The notes: generated by a model not told the origin, from the letters alone. A stretch of DNA of 46,312 nt from an uncultured Lachnospiraceae bacterium (GCA_947564645.1 CANOCU010000028.1:1-46312); one strand, 5' to 3'. Positions 7,881-17,244 are shown, numbered from the stretch's first letter. Translations and numbers: made by a program.

Positions 7881-8849
7881 ATGAGAGCGAGAATTATAGG
7901 AACAGGCAGTTGTCTGCCGGAGACAGTCGTGACAAACGATGATCTGGCAAAGATCATGGATACTTCTGACGAGTGGATCAGCAGCCGCACGGGCATCCGG
8001 GAACGTCATCTGGTGAAAGAGGAGACGACGGCGGGCATGTCTGCCGAAGCGGCAAGGCGTGCCATGGAGAGTGCGGGCGTATCGGCGGAGGAGATCGATC
8101 TGCTCATCGTGGGCACCCTGTCGGCAGACCATGTGACACCGTCTTGTGCCTGCGAAGTGCAGGCCAGGATCGGCGCGGTAAACGCGGTGGCATTTGACAT
8201 CAATGCGGCCTGCGCCGGATTCATGTTTGCGCTGAATATCGCGAACGCCTATCTGCAGACGGGAGTCTATAGGACGGCTCTGATCCTGGGGGCGGAAACC
8301 CTCTCCAAGATCATGGACTGGAATGACAGAAGCACCTGTGTCCTGTTTGGCGACGGCGCCGGAGCGGCGGTGGTGCGGGCAGAAGAAGGAACTGCGGGGC
8401 TGCTTGCTTTCGACCAGGGATCGGACGGGGTGAAGGGCGGCGTGCTGGCCTGCAGGGGGCGTTCCAATAATAACCCGCTGGTGGAGACGCCGAAGGAACT
8501 TTCCTATGTGCATATGGACGGGCAGGAAGTCTATAAGTTTGCCGTGACGGCGGTGCCGCATTCCCTGCAAAAGACCATTCAGGCAGCCGGGCTTGCGGTG
8601 GAGGATATCGACTATTTTGCACTGCATCAGGCGAATATAAGGATCCTGCAGTCGGTGGCGAAGCGGCTTAGGGTGACGGAGGATAAGTTCCCCATCAGCC
8701 TGGATCACTGCGGCAATATATCGGCGGCCAGTGTGCCGATCCTGCTGGACGAGATGAACCGGAAGGGAATGTTGAAGCCGGGGATGAAGATCGCGCTGTC
8801 GGGTTTTGGCGGCGGGCTGACGTGGGCGTCGGCGGTGATTGAGTGGTAG
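7881..8849 (+). CDS. fabH: 3-oxoacyl-ACP synthase III
   Basis: FabH starts each fatty acid by condensing acetyl-CoA or a branched acyl-CoA with malonyl-ACP. The 322-residue protein has C111 in FDINAACAGFMFAL, H249 in HQANIRI and N279 in CGNISAASVP, the KAS III triad, and the C-terminal LSGFGGGLTWAS loop. The start at 7881 follows GAGGGAG at 7871-7877; an upstream ATG at 7851 would fall inside the shared element. It is last in this cluster with its own leader, whereas many clostridial clusters place it first. A hairpin terminator follows. Confidence 0.97.
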   Translation: MRARIIGTGSCLPETVVTNDDLAKIMDTSDEWISSRTGIRERHLVKEETTAGMSAEAARRAMESAGVSAEEIDLLIVGTLSADHVTPSCACEVQARIGAVNAVAFDINAACAGFMFALNIANAYLQTGVYRTALILGAETLSKIMDWNDRSTCVLFGDGAGAAVVRAEEGTAGLLAFDQGSDGVKGGVLACRGRSNNNPLVETPKELSYVHMDGQEVYKFAVTAVPHSLQKTIQAAGLAVEDIDYFALHQANIRILQSVAKRLRVTEDKFPISLDHCGNISAASVPILLDEMNRKGMLKPGMKIALSGFGGGLTWASAVIEW

Positions 8850-8891
8850 AGTCATTGGATAGAATTGTATATAGAGCAGAGAGATGAGGAA

Positions 8892-8940
8892 AATAAGTCG
8901 TATCGGCGTAAATTTAGCTGGATACGACTTATTACATTTT
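8892..8940 (+). terminator. Terminator after fabH
   Basis: A perfect 13-bp inverted repeat (8892-8904 with 8921-8933) is followed by ACATTTTT. It closes the fatty-acid cluster. Confidence 0.75.
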
Positions 8941-9137
8941 TACTCCCCCAAATTAGCAACAAGGTTCAGAGGTCTAGTGTCTCTCGCAAAATTCTTTTTT
9001 TCGGCTAATGTATATAGATTGTATTATGGATTTATGCTAAGATAAATTTATTCACGACTGATAAAATCTGTTGTGATCATCGCGCCAACCGCAGGTGTAA
9101 AGCGGAACAGTTCCTCATGTGGCTGCGCGCATCCTAT

Positions 9138-9173
9138 TATATTGAGAGACAGATTTATCTGACGCTCAATATA
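9138..9173 (+). other. Nested hairpin before the DUF262 gene
   Basis: TATATTGAG (9138-9146) pairs with CTCAATATA (9165-9173), and inside the loop CAGAT (9150-9154) pairs with ATCTG (9157-9161). The structure ends 18 bases before the ribosome site of the DUF262 gene. The rest of 8941-9190 holds no gene that I recognise. Confidence 0.45.
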
Positions 9174-9204
9174 GATAGCGGTCTGTCTGAAGGAGGGTAT
9201 TACA

Positions 9205-10082
9205 TTGAGTGGAGATGGGTTGATGAGTGGATTGAAAGGGGTAAGTATACAACAGTATAAAACAGATGTTGGATTTCGTACACTTGTGGAAGGGGTAAAC
9301 GAGAATTTGTATATTATTCCCAAATATCAGAGAAAATATCGTTGGAGTAAAGAACAGGTTATTGCATTAGTGGAATCACTGATTCGTGACTTGCCAATTC
9401 CTCCAATCTACACTTGTAGAAATAATAAGAATCAATTAGAGATATTAGATGGACAGCAGCGTATACTGAGTTTGTTTTTTTATTATATAGGTTACTATTT
9501 GGATAGAAAAAAGAATAATTCAGTAGATTTTTCGGAGATAAAAGTAGAAAATTACTCTTTTCAGGAAGCTTTGACAAGACAATTAGCTTTGGAAGAACTT
9601 CACATTCAATTGAAGGGAGATGGTGAGGAAGAATATAATGTAGATTATGCCAACCTTCCGGTGGAAATGAAAAGACGGATTGACTATACATCTATTACTG
9701 TTATCGAAATAAAGATTGATGATGAGAGGCAACGTACAAAAACATTAAGAAAAATATTTGAGAATTTAAATGCTAAAGGCTCTCTTCTGACACAACAGGA
9801 ACTGAGAAACGGAATATATGCCTGCCGCTTTTATGATATGCTCCAGGATTATAATAGACATAATGATAAGTGGAGAAAAATATGGGGGAAAGAGGATGCG
9901 GCAGAGCGTGATATGGAAATGCTACTGAGATTGTGCGCATTGAGAAAGTATGTTAGCCTTGAGTGGCAGTGGAAAAACGCTTCTATTAAAAAAGTTTATA
10001 GAAAAAGTTTAAGGATAAATCCCGGGAAGAGATATTAAAAATCTGTAAAAGTATATTTGTTATTGTATTTTCTAAAATGTAA
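9205..10082 (+). pseudogene. Truncated, frameshifted DUF262 (GmrSD N-domain-like) protein
   Basis: DUF262 proteins have a ParB/sulfiredoxin-like fold and form the N-terminal nuclease/NTPase half of GmrSD-type defence enzymes. Diagnostic motifs are YIIPKYQRKYRWSKEQV near residues 37-51, IRDLPIPPIYTC, the DGQQR motif (LEILDGQQRILSL), and IFENLNAKGSLLTQQELRNG. The start is TTG 9205 behind AGGAGG at 9191-9196. The frame ends at 10038 with an abnormal tail. Another frame just downstream reads FKDKSREEILKICK up to a stop at 10082 and continues the expected helical pattern, so a frameshift near 10000 is likely. No C-terminal DUF1524 HNH domain follows. AT-rich compared with both flanks; probably a decayed acquired defence gene. 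Confidence 0.7.
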
Positions 10083-10185
10083 AAATATTGTCTGTGGCAT
10101 TTTCTTTTTTTAGGAGGGCGGATGAAAATTTATCCACCTTCCTCGTCTCATCATTCGATGATATAATTCTACGAAAATGAAAATA

Positions 10186-10881
10186 TTAATAATTCCGCCG
10201 ATTGTAGATCAGGTCGTACAGATTCAGAGAAGAGATCATGGCGGCAACCTCCTCTACGGATTTTTTGCCAAATTTCTTCAGGATATGGTTGATCTGGGTC
10301 TTCACGGTAGACATTTCCACATGGCGCAGAGCGCAGATCTCCCGCCGGCTTTTACCGTCTAACAGAAGGCGCAGTAGTTCCAGTTCCGTGGTAGTCAGGG
10401 AAGAGACAATGTCTACGGCAAAGAGAAAACTCGTCTCGTAGGTCTTGACCCGTTTGAATTCGCCAAGGATTTTGGCGGCCAGTTCCGGACGTAACGGACT
10501 CTGGTTAAAATAGGCATTGCGGATACTCTCCAAAATCTCGTGGGGGGGGGCATTTTTAATCAGGTAATCGATCACGCCGAGACGGAATGCCGTGAAGATC
10601 AGTTCGTCCTCTTCATAAACCGTGAGAATGATGATCTTGGGATTCTGATTTGCGCCGAGAATGCTCTCCACGGCCCGAAGACCGGCATCCGGTGTTTCCA
10701 TCTCAATATCCATGAGGATCACATCCGGCTGTGTCTGCAGGGAAAGAGTGACGGCGTCCCTGCCGGTGTCGGTGTCGGCTACGACTTCCATATCGGGCGC
10801 GGCATTGATGATCTTCTTATATAATCTGCGGAGAGGTTCCGTATCCTCCGCAATCAGTATTTTGATCAGTGAATCAGACAT
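10186..10881 (-). CDS. NarL/LuxR-type response regulator
   Basis: A 231-residue cytoplasmic response regulator. The receiver domain (about 5-125) has the acidic pair E12/D13, phosphoacceptor D58 in VILMDIEM and the switch threonine in IILTVYEED. The C-terminal LuxR-type helix-turn-helix (about 162-215) includes TTELELLRLLLDGKSRREIC and STVKTQINHILKKFG. Its first codons overlap the kinase gene end by 16 bp, implying translational coupling. The divergent neighbour is a sugar-uptake cluster, so control of that cluster is a reasonable inference. Sugar two-component systems in this group usually use AraC-type regulators, so a NarL-type output here is somewhat unusual. Confidence 0.92.
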   Translation of the reverse strand: MSDSLIKILIAEDTEPLRRLYKKIINAAPDMEVVADTDTGRDAVTLSLQTQPDVILMDIEMETPDAGLRAVESILGANQNPKIIILTVYEEDELIFTAFRLGVIDYLIKNAPPHEILESIRNAYFNQSPLRPELAAKILGEFKRVKTYETSFLFAVDIVSSLTTTELELLRLLLDGKSRREICALRHVEMSTVKTQINHILKKFGKKSVEEVAAMISSLNLYDLIYNRRNY

Positions 10882-12410
10882 TTTCGTTTCCTTTCTGGCG
10901 CTGTTTTGGCATAATCTCTCAGGTCGGGGAGCAGGATCTGAAAGGTGGTGCCTTTTCCTTCTTTACTTTCCACGCTGATGCGCCCTTTGTGTGCCTGGAT
11001 GATCTGATGGGTTACCGTCAGTCCTATGCCCCAGTGCTCAGCGATGGGATGGGAGGTAAAGAAGGGTTCGAAAATATGGGACAGGTTCTGGGTTCGTATG
11101 CCAAGACCGGTATCCGAGATGGAGAGGGCGATCCACTGATCCAGGGAACGCAGCGTAAAGATCAGATTTTTCCGGTCGGCGGGGAGGCCTGACATGGCAT
11201 CCACGGCATTTGTCACCAGGTTATGGACAGCCTGTTCAAAGTAATCGGCGTCCAGGAAGGCCGGCGGAATATGATCTATAACATTTACGGATACGTGAAA
11301 ATCCGCCAGTTCCGCAGACATACGGGAGAGAAGGCGGTGGAGCAGGGCTTCCAGGTCGGTGTTTTCAAGAGTCAGTGTGGACGCTTTCGTGCTGCGGTGA
11401 ATGACATCCAGCCGTTGATAAAGGTTTTGGCAACGGTCGTTGATATGGGCCAGGTCTTCGCGGTTCTGCTCCGGAATATCCAGCAGGCCGATCTCCGCCT
11501 GTATGGCCAGCAGTTCGTTCTTCATATAATGACAGAAGGATTTGGACGTGGTGTTGGCGGCATCGATCCGGCTGGAGATGGAGAAGTTCTCAGCGTTGAC
11601 TTTGCGGGAGAAACGAAACAGCATGACAATGCTTAAGCATATCGTCAGCGTGGCGCACAGCAGATACCATGGGAAAACAATGTACAGCATATTATTGTCA
11701 TACAGCGGCAGCGAGATATAGGAAGTATAGCCGGAAAAACGTGAAAACCGGATGGGATGCACCGGAAGCATACCAAACAGGATCAAATACGCGATCATGA
11801 TCAGGGTATAGCCTGCCGTTTCTCCGTAGGCGAAATATTTGAAATAAGGAAAAGAATAAATCTGGTTTCTGGGACGGAACAGATTTAAAATGCTTGCAAC
11901 TACTGCGGCATTATTTACGCAGGCGGTCAACAGATGAATCCCTTTCAGCAACATTTCATAAGTCCCGGCGCTCATCAGATCCGGGTAGAAAAACAGATAC
12001 AGGAGCTTTTCCGTCAGAGGATCGTAGAGGATCCATTCCGACAGCAGGAAGATGCCCAAGGCCCACAGAAGCTTTCGTGATCTGCTTTTGGAGGAGCGGC
12101 TTGTGTAGACGACAGAGAAGCGGCAGCCCATGAAGATAGCGGACAGTGAGAACAGATTCAGCGCGCGGAGGATCAGATTTCTGGAGAGGGGTACGAACAT
12201 CAGATTTTTCCAGAGATCCTCAGACAACAGAAAATAGTTGCGGATAATGTTGTAATAGCGTACATCCTTGGAAAGATACAAAAGCATAAAAAGAACGGCT
12301 GCAAAGTACAGCAGACCGGTTCCTAACAGATAACGGGTGGAGGCTCTTCGATCCTTCTGGATAGAAAGAAATACGATGAGCAGAATAAAAGCGGAAAGCA
12401 GATATAGCAT
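10866..12410 (-). CDS. Seven-TM sensor histidine kinase
   Basis: A 514-residue membrane sensor kinase. The N-terminal about 265 residues hold roughly seven hydrophobic segments with little extracellular sequence. The dimerisation helix carries the likely phosphorylated H294 in SFCHYMKNELLAIQAE. The ATPase domain follows, with an N-box (VHNLVTNAVDAM), a G1 box (ISDTGLGIR), an F-box (IFEPFFTSH) and a G2 region (WGIGLTVTHQI). The H-box form (HYMKNEL) resembles kinases that sense through their membrane part. It is transcribed with the overlapping regulator gene and diverges from the first solute-binding protein gene, with 128 bp between. Confidence 0.92.
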   Translation of the reverse strand: MLYLLSAFILLIVFLSIQKDRRASTRYLLGTGLLYFAAVLFMLLYLSKDVRYYNIIRNYFLLSEDLWKNLMFVPLSRNLILRALNLFSLSAIFMGCRFSVVYTSRSSKSRSRKLLWALGIFLLSEWILYDPLTEKLLYLFFYPDLMSAGTYEMLLKGIHLLTACVNNAAVVASILNLFRPRNQIYSFPYFKYFAYGETAGYTLIMIAYLILFGMLPVHPIRFSRFSGYTSYISLPLYDNNMLYIVFPWYLLCATLTICLSIVMLFRFSRKVNAENFSISSRIDAANTTSKSFCHYMKNELLAIQAEIGLLDIPEQNREDLAHINDRCQNLYQRLDVIHRSTKASTLTLENTDLEALLHRLLSRMSAELADFHVSVNVIDHIPPAFLDADYFEQAVHNLVTNAVDAMSGLPADRKNLIFTLRSLDQWIALSISDTGLGIRTQNLSHIFEPFFTSHPIAEHWGIGLTVTHQIIQAHKGRISVESKEGKGTTFQILLPDLRDYAKTAPERKRKCLIH

Positions 12411-12426
12411 GGGAGAATTCCTTTGG

Positions 12427-12438
12427 TATAAACGGTGA
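12427..12438. promoter_or_regulatory. TATAAACGGTGA motif in the kinase/SBP divergent region
   Basis: This 12-mer occurs again, identical, at 17350-17361 before the GH5 gene of the same sugar cluster. It loosely resembles a cre/LacI half-site (AAACGGT). It is a candidate operator shared by the two ends of the cluster. Confidence 0.35.
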
Positions 12439-12538
12439 TGCGTTCAAAATAACAGTATTATCGTAATGAGCGGGACTGCGCACCTGCTGCGCTGCCCGTA
12501 CACAGTATAGCATAGAACAAAAGAAAGGTCAAAAAGAG

Positions 12539-13870
12539 ATGAAGTTTGGTATTTCCGGAAAAGGGCATGTATATGGATGGCTCCTGGCAGCATTTTTGCT
12601 TCTGGCGGCGCTGCTTCTGTGGAGACTTTTTCCAGGGGCAGGCGGGGATCCGGATCAAAAGGAATCGGATGTGGAAGGGGATATCCCGCTTACCAGAGCA
12701 ACGTTGCAGTATTACATCTGGGAGGACGAAGAGATGTATGTACGCGAGGTTGTAAACGCCTGGAATGCGCTGCAGGGGCGTGAGGCCGTGGTGCTGCATG
12801 TGCTTCCAAACAGTGGTCATGAGGTATGGCTGAAGACCTATGACGGGAGTATCCAGGTGGATCTGGTCGGTCTGCGGGGTAACTCTAATGTGTTGGAACT
12901 GCAGCAGAAGGGTCAGCTGCTGGGTCTTGGGTCTTATATACAGAAGAGCGGACTGGATGTCAAGGCCTACGGAAATATGTTTAACGAGATCACTTGTGAT
13001 GGGGAATATTACGCCCTGCCCACCCGCAGCACCTGCTGGGCGCTGTACTATAATCGGAACCTGTTTGACCGGAAAGGGATTGCCTACCCCAAAGGGATGA
13101 CCTGGGAAGAGTATCTTGCGCTTGCGGAGGAGATGACCTGGGAGGATGAGGATGGGACGCAGATCTGGGGCGGTTACTATCCGCCATGGAATTACAATAT
13201 GATGGCGACGCAGAACGGTTATTATCTGCTGGATGACAATCTGAAACCTACGGAGCAGTGTCTTGCGATGCTTGGCCGCCTGTACCAGTCCGGTTCGCAT
13301 GTTCCTTATGAGGAGATCAAGGACCGGGGCGATGATTGCAGATACGATTTTGAAGAAGGTAATATTGCCATGATCATTAACGGAGAGTGGCTGGCCAATA
13401 TGCTTCTGGAGGATGCGGCGGCGGGTAAAAGCGTGCCGGAATGGGATATTGCGCCTCTGCCGGTTCCCGATCATGCAAATGGTAAAATTTCAGTAGGACA
13501 GTATCAGTTTGCGGGGATCAGCGCTTTCTGCGAGTATCCGGAGGAAGCCTTTGCTTTTCTGGAGTTTCTCTGCGGAAATCCGGGAGCCAAGATTTATGCG
13601 GGCAATGCCGTAATCCCGGCCTATTACAGTGATGAGATCCGGGAGATCTATAAGGAGGCTCTGAGTGGAAAGAACACCAGGGTGTTCTTTGAAGCGGAGA
13701 GGATTCAGGAACAGCCCATGTGGAACGGATACAACAGACTGATGGAAATTTATAAGACAGTAGCGGAGGATTATCTTATGGGAGAGATCGGCCTTTCGGA
13801 GGCCATGGAGCGGTTCGAGTGGGAACGGGTCGTTTTGCTGGAAGAGCCGGAAAGGATGGTGTACAGATAA
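12539..13870 (+). CDS. Membrane-anchored extracellular solute-binding protein (sugar ABC type)
   Basis: A 443-residue protein with a hydrophobic segment at about residues 12-29 (WLLAAFLLLAALLLWRLF) and no lipobox cysteine. It therefore seems held by an uncleaved N-terminal helix, unlike the lipoprotein encoded next. The rest has the fold features of family 1 carbohydrate-binding proteins: Y-x-x-W near 58, a CWALYYNRNLFDRKGI segment, GMTWEEYLALAEEMT, and GNIAMIINGEWL. It diverges from the two-component genes. It could be an accessory binding protein that presents ligand to the 7-TM kinase, or a second import receptor; which is unproven. The ribosome site is weak, and the initiating ATG was taken as the first in frame. 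Confidence 0.85.
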   Translation: MKFGISGKGHVYGWLLAAFLLLAALLLWRLFPGAGGDPDQKESDVEGDIPLTRATLQYYIWEDEEMYVREVVNAWNALQGREAVVLHVLPNSGHEVWLKTYDGSIQVDLVGLRGNSNVLELQQKGQLLGLGSYIQKSGLDVKAYGNMFNEITCDGEYYALPTRSTCWALYYNRNLFDRKGIAYPKGMTWEEYLALAEEMTWEDEDGTQIWGGYYPPWNYNMMATQNGYYLLDDNLKPTEQCLAMLGRLYQSGSHVPYEEIKDRGDDCRYDFEEGNIAMIINGEWLANMLLEDAAAGKSVPEWDIAPLPVPDHANGKISVGQYQFAGISAFCEYPEEAFAFLEFLCGNPGAKIYAGNAVIPAYYSDEIREIYKEALSGKNTRVFFEAERIQEQPMWNGYNRLMEIYKTVAEDYLMGEIGLSEAMERFEWERVVLLEEPERMVYR

Positions 13871-14070
13871 CGTTCGCGGATGTTGCATTGCGGGGCCGGC
13901 AGCGCATGGGAAGCGGCAGTGCGGCAGGGAGGTTGAAAAAATATCCGCCTATGCAGGAGGAAGAAAGAAACATATAATTTCTTTATCAGTAAGGCCGGTA
14001 ATGCGATGGACTTTATTATGGTCTGGTACGGAGCAGAGCCGGAAAAAAATGATAAGGGAGGAGAAACTTC

Positions 14071-15396
14071 ATGAAGAAAAGTAAAGTAATGGCGCTGCTT
14101 TTAAGTGCAGCGATGGTTTTTGGGCTGACGGCCTGCGGAGGCGGCGATGCGCAGACCTCTTCCGATAATGGAGGGGCGGCGCAGACGGATGCCGCGGAGG
14201 CAGCTGACGCGGCGGAAACTTCCGACGACAGTGCTGCGGCCTCTGCAGAGAGCGCAGACGGCGAGAAGATCGTGCTCAATTTCTATGAACATTCCGACAA
14301 TGAGAAGATTGCCAATCAGCAGGTAGAGGAATACATGAAACTGCATCCGGAAGTACAGATCAATCTGTCCATCATTGCCAATGACGACTATGATGACAAG
14401 ATCAAGGTTATGCTTGCCGGTGACGCGGACATCGATGTATTGTGGGCTCGCAGCGGTAATATCAGACAGATGGGCGTTGACGGGGCGCTGTTAAAGCTGA
14501 ATGACCTCATCGATGCCAACGAGGTAGATTATTCTCTGTATGGTCCGATGGGTGAGACCTGTAAAGACGGAGATGATATTTATGGTATGTGTGCAAAGAA
14601 GACGTGCTGGCTGCTGTGGTACAACAAGGATCTGTTTGATGCAGCCGGCGTGGATCTGCCGACGGATCTGACATGGGATGAATATGCCGATCTTTGTCAA
14701 CAGCTGACCACGGATGAACTTAAGGGCGGCCTTACCGTAAACTGGACTTATCTGATCGGCGCACAGACACAGGGCGAATATCTGACAGAGGACGATCTTA
14801 CTTATACAAGAAAGTATGCGGAGTTCTTACATAGAATCTGGGTGGAAGACGAGTCCAATTATACATTGGAAGAGATGAGCGGTTCCTTTGACGTAAATGG
14901 CGTCTTTGCGGAAGGCAATACGTATATGATGATCAACGGCGACTGGAACTTCCTGCTGTTCCCGGATTCCAATCCGGAATTTGAATGGGGCGCCCTGCCG
15001 CTGCCGCATTTTGAAGATCAGGAAGTGAACGCTTCCATGGGCAGCACGGATGCACTTTGTATCAATGCCAAGAGCAAAAATGCAGAAGCCGCTTTCGATT
15101 TCATCAAGTTCTGTACCTACTCAGACGAAGGAGCAGCAATCCTGGCACAGAATGCAACCGTATCCGCATATCCCAGTGAGACGGCTTTGGATGTTTATAA
15201 CCAGTATGTAGATGTACCTGGAACAGAATATGTATTTGCATCCGTATGCAGCCCTGAGGATGGCTCGCATCCCCGCTATTCTGAGATCAAGGATGCTTAC
15301 AGCGCTGAGGTGCAGGAGTACCTGCTCGACAATTGCACTTATGATGAGTGTATGGAAAACTTCCTGGCAAGAAGAGAAGAGATTTTGTCGAAGTAA
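14071..15396 (+). CDS. Sugar ABC transporter substrate-binding lipoprotein
   Basis: A 441-residue extracellular receptor for an ABC importer. The signal peptide MKKSKVMALLLSAAMVFG ends in the lipobox LTAC (Cys 22), followed by an Ala/Ser/Asp-rich linker to about residue 65. The mature domain begins IVLNFYEHSDNEKIANQQ and contains CWLLWYNKDLFDAAGVDLP and NTYMMINGDWNF, typical of family 1 binding proteins. It is clearly related to the upstream anchored protein. A strong GGGAGGAG site precedes the start. A hairpin terminator separates it from the permease genes, which would give more receptor than permease. The 200 bp upstream (13871-14070) holds no recognisable gene. Confidence 0.95.
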   Translation: MKKSKVMALLLSAAMVFGLTACGGGDAQTSSDNGGAAQTDAAEAADAAETSDDSAAASAESADGEKIVLNFYEHSDNEKIANQQVEEYMKLHPEVQINLSIIANDDYDDKIKVMLAGDADIDVLWARSGNIRQMGVDGALLKLNDLIDANEVDYSLYGPMGETCKDGDDIYGMCAKKTCWLLWYNKDLFDAAGVDLPTDLTWDEYADLCQQLTTDELKGGLTVNWTYLIGAQTQGEYLTEDDLTYTRKYAEFLHRIWVEDESNYTLEEMSGSFDVNGVFAEGNTYMMINGDWNFLLFPDSNPEFEWGALPLPHFEDQEVNASMGSTDALCINAKSKNAEAAFDFIKFCTYSDEGAAILAQNATVSAYPSETALDVYNQYVDVPGTEYVFASVCSPEDGSHPRYSEIKDAYSAEVQEYLLDNCTYDECMENFLARREEILSK

Positions 15397-15414
15397 ACTG
15401 TAGTAGAAATCTGG

Positions 15415-15457
15415 CTGTCCGGCATTTTGATTAGAACAGAATGCCGGACAGTATTTT
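15415..15457 (+). terminator. Intra-operon terminator between binding protein and permease
   Basis: A perfect 12-bp stem (15415-15426 with 15440-15451) with a 13-nt loop is followed by TATTTTT. It lies just before the ribosome site of the first permease gene. Partial read-through would set the receptor:permease ratio. Confidence 0.85.
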
Positions 15458-15474
15458 TAGAGAAGGAGATGCGC

Positions 15475-16395
15475 ATGAAAGGAAACAAAGAAAAGAAAGC
15501 GATACCCAGATCCAACAGCCGCCTGAACAGAAGGGAATGGACAGCCGGCTATCTGTTCCTTCTTCCAAACTTTATCGGATTTATTATTTTTACGGCAATT
15601 CCGGTGGTGATGGGCTTCTATATCAGCCTGACGGATTACAGTGGGTACGGAGAGAAAAAGTTTATCGGATTTGCAAACTACCTTAAAATGTTCCAGGACT
15701 CTGATTTCAAGGTTGCTCTTCAGAATAACCTGATCTATTCCCTGACGAGTGTTCCGCTTACCGTTTTGTTTGCGCTGCTTCTTGCATTGGCGTTAAATCG
15801 GAAACTGTATGGCGGCAAGCTGTTCCAGACCGTCTATTTCTTCCCGAATCTGACATCCATGGTGGCGGTAGGCTGCGTATGGCTTCAACTCTTTAATTCC
15901 AAAAAAGGGCCGGTCAATCAGATGCTGACAGGCGTCTTTGGCATGGAAAATCCGCCGAAATGGTTTATGGGAACGAGCACGGCGCTGATGACGGTGGTGA
16001 TCGTGGTGGTCTGGAAACAGGCAGGATACTATATGGTCATGTTCATGGGCGGTCTTAAAAATATTCCGGCACATTTATATGAAGCGGCAAAGATTGACGG
16101 GGCCGGACCCTGGCAGTGCTTTAAGAACGTTACGTGGCCAATGCTCTCACCGACGACTTTCATGGTAACGATCCTGACTTTTATCGCTTCCTTCCAGGTA
16201 TTTGACATCATCAATGTTACCACGGAGGGCGGACCCGGACGGTCCACAGAGGTTCTGGTTATGAGAATTTATAAGGAAGCCTTCAAATATGCCCGCATGG
16301 GATATGGCTCCGCGATCGGTTACTTTTTATTCTTTATTATTTTTGTCATTACGCTGATCCAGTGGAGAGGCCAGCGTAAGTGGGTCGTAGAGTAA
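15475..16395 (+). CDS. Sugar ABC transporter permease (MalF type)
   Basis: Inner-membrane permease of a carbohydrate ABC importer, 306 residues with about six transmembrane helices, the first at about residues 22-45 (YLFLLPNFIGFIIFTAIPVV). The EAA loop that docks the ATPase is seen as YEAAKIDGAGPWQCFKNVTWPML. The start at 15475 is chosen because AGAAGGAGA (15461-15469) is correctly spaced. The neighbouring permease completes the heterodimer. No ATPase gene is in the cluster, so a shared MsmX/UgpC-like ATPase elsewhere is assumed, as is common in Firmicutes. Confidence 0.95.
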   Translation: MKGNKEKKAIPRSNSRLNRREWTAGYLFLLPNFIGFIIFTAIPVVMGFYISLTDYSGYGEKKFIGFANYLKMFQDSDFKVALQNNLIYSLTSVPLTVLFALLLALALNRKLYGGKLFQTVYFFPNLTSMVAVGCVWLQLFNSKKGPVNQMLTGVFGMENPPKWFMGTSTALMTVVIVVVWKQAGYYMVMFMGGLKNIPAHLYEAAKIDGAGPWQCFKNVTWPMLSPTTFMVTILTFIASFQVFDIINVTTEGGPGRSTEVLVMRIYKEAFKYARMGYGSAIGYFLFFIIFVITLIQWRGQRKWVVE

Positions 16396-16405
16396 GGAGG
16401 GGCAT

Positions 16406-17233
16406 ATGAAGAAAAAATCAAAATTTGGAAAGGTGATCCTGTTTATCGTCTGCTGTCTGGTGGCTTTTGTTATGGTAGTACCTTTCGTCTGGATGCTGAG
16501 CGCTTCGTTTAAGCTGAAGAACGAGATTTTCAGTATTCCCATTCGCTGGATACCGGAAGTATTTCATATGGATAACTATGAGACTATTATGGAAAAGATC
16601 AATTTTCCGTTATACTTTCTAAATACGGCTAAAGTGACGATCATCATTACGTTGCTGCAGCTTTTGACCTGTTCCATGGCAGCTTATGCCTTTTCCAAGC
16701 TGCGTTTCCCCGGCCGGGACACGATCTTCCTGGCGTATCTGGGAACGATGATGGTGCCGTGGCATGCGATCATGATCCCGCAGTTTATCGTGATCCAGAA
16801 GCTGCATCTGTATGACAACCATTTATCACTGATCCTGACAGGAGCGTTCAGCGCCTTTGGGGTGTTTGTGCTCAGACAGAATATGTTGTCGATTCCGGAC
16901 AGTCTGAATGAGGCGGCGAAGATCGATGGGTGCGGCCCGGTAGGAATCTACTGGCGGATCATACTGCCATTGACCAAAACAGGGCTTGCGACGTTGACCG
17001 TGCTGACGTTTAACAATGTGTGGAATGATTATATGGGCCCCATGATCTATCTGGATAAGGATACCAATCGGACTATTCAGCTGGGACTGGCAACCTTTAA
17101 GCGCCAGTTCGACGCAGATTATGGCGCGATCATGGCCGGTACGGTGCTTTCACTGATCCCGGTGGTGATCATCTATGTTGTGGCGCAGAAGTATATTGTG
17201 GACGGCATTGCCTATTCGGGCGTGAAAGGATAA
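16406..17233 (+). CDS. Sugar ABC transporter permease (MalG type)
   Basis: The second permease subunit, 275 residues and about six helices, with the first at residues 10-31. The EAA motif reads LNEAAKIDGCGPVGIYWRIILPL. The C-terminus ends DGIAYSGVKG, the usual ending of this family. It starts ten bases after the MalF-type gene behind AAGGAGG. It ends the operon at the hairpin at 17245-17267. Confidence 0.95.
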   Translation: MKKKSKFGKVILFIVCCLVAFVMVVPFVWMLSASFKLKNEIFSIPIRWIPEVFHMDNYETIMEKINFPLYFLNTAKVTIIITLLQLLTCSMAAYAFSKLRFPGRDTIFLAYLGTMMVPWHAIMIPQFIVIQKLHLYDNHLSLILTGAFSAFGVFVLRQNMLSIPDSLNEAAKIDGCGPVGIYWRIILPLTKTGLATLTVLTFNNVWNDYMGPMIYLDKDTNRTIQLGLATFKRQFDADYGAIMAGTVLSLIPVVIIYVVAQKYIVDGIAYSGVKG

Positions 17234-17244
17234 TGACACGTTAG

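Noticed and set aside
7857-8855. Antisense frame of 332 codons over fabH
   Set aside because: It covers fabH almost exactly and its translation is His/Arg/Gln-rich without motifs; typical shadow of a GC-rich gene.
9048-9323. Antisense frame before and inside the DUF262 gene
   Set aside because: No recognisable motif or ribosome site, and it overlaps the well-supported DUF262 start.
10098-10160. Possible terminator after the response regulator gene
   Set aside because: Only short imperfect stems and no T-run in the correct direction on the minus strand.
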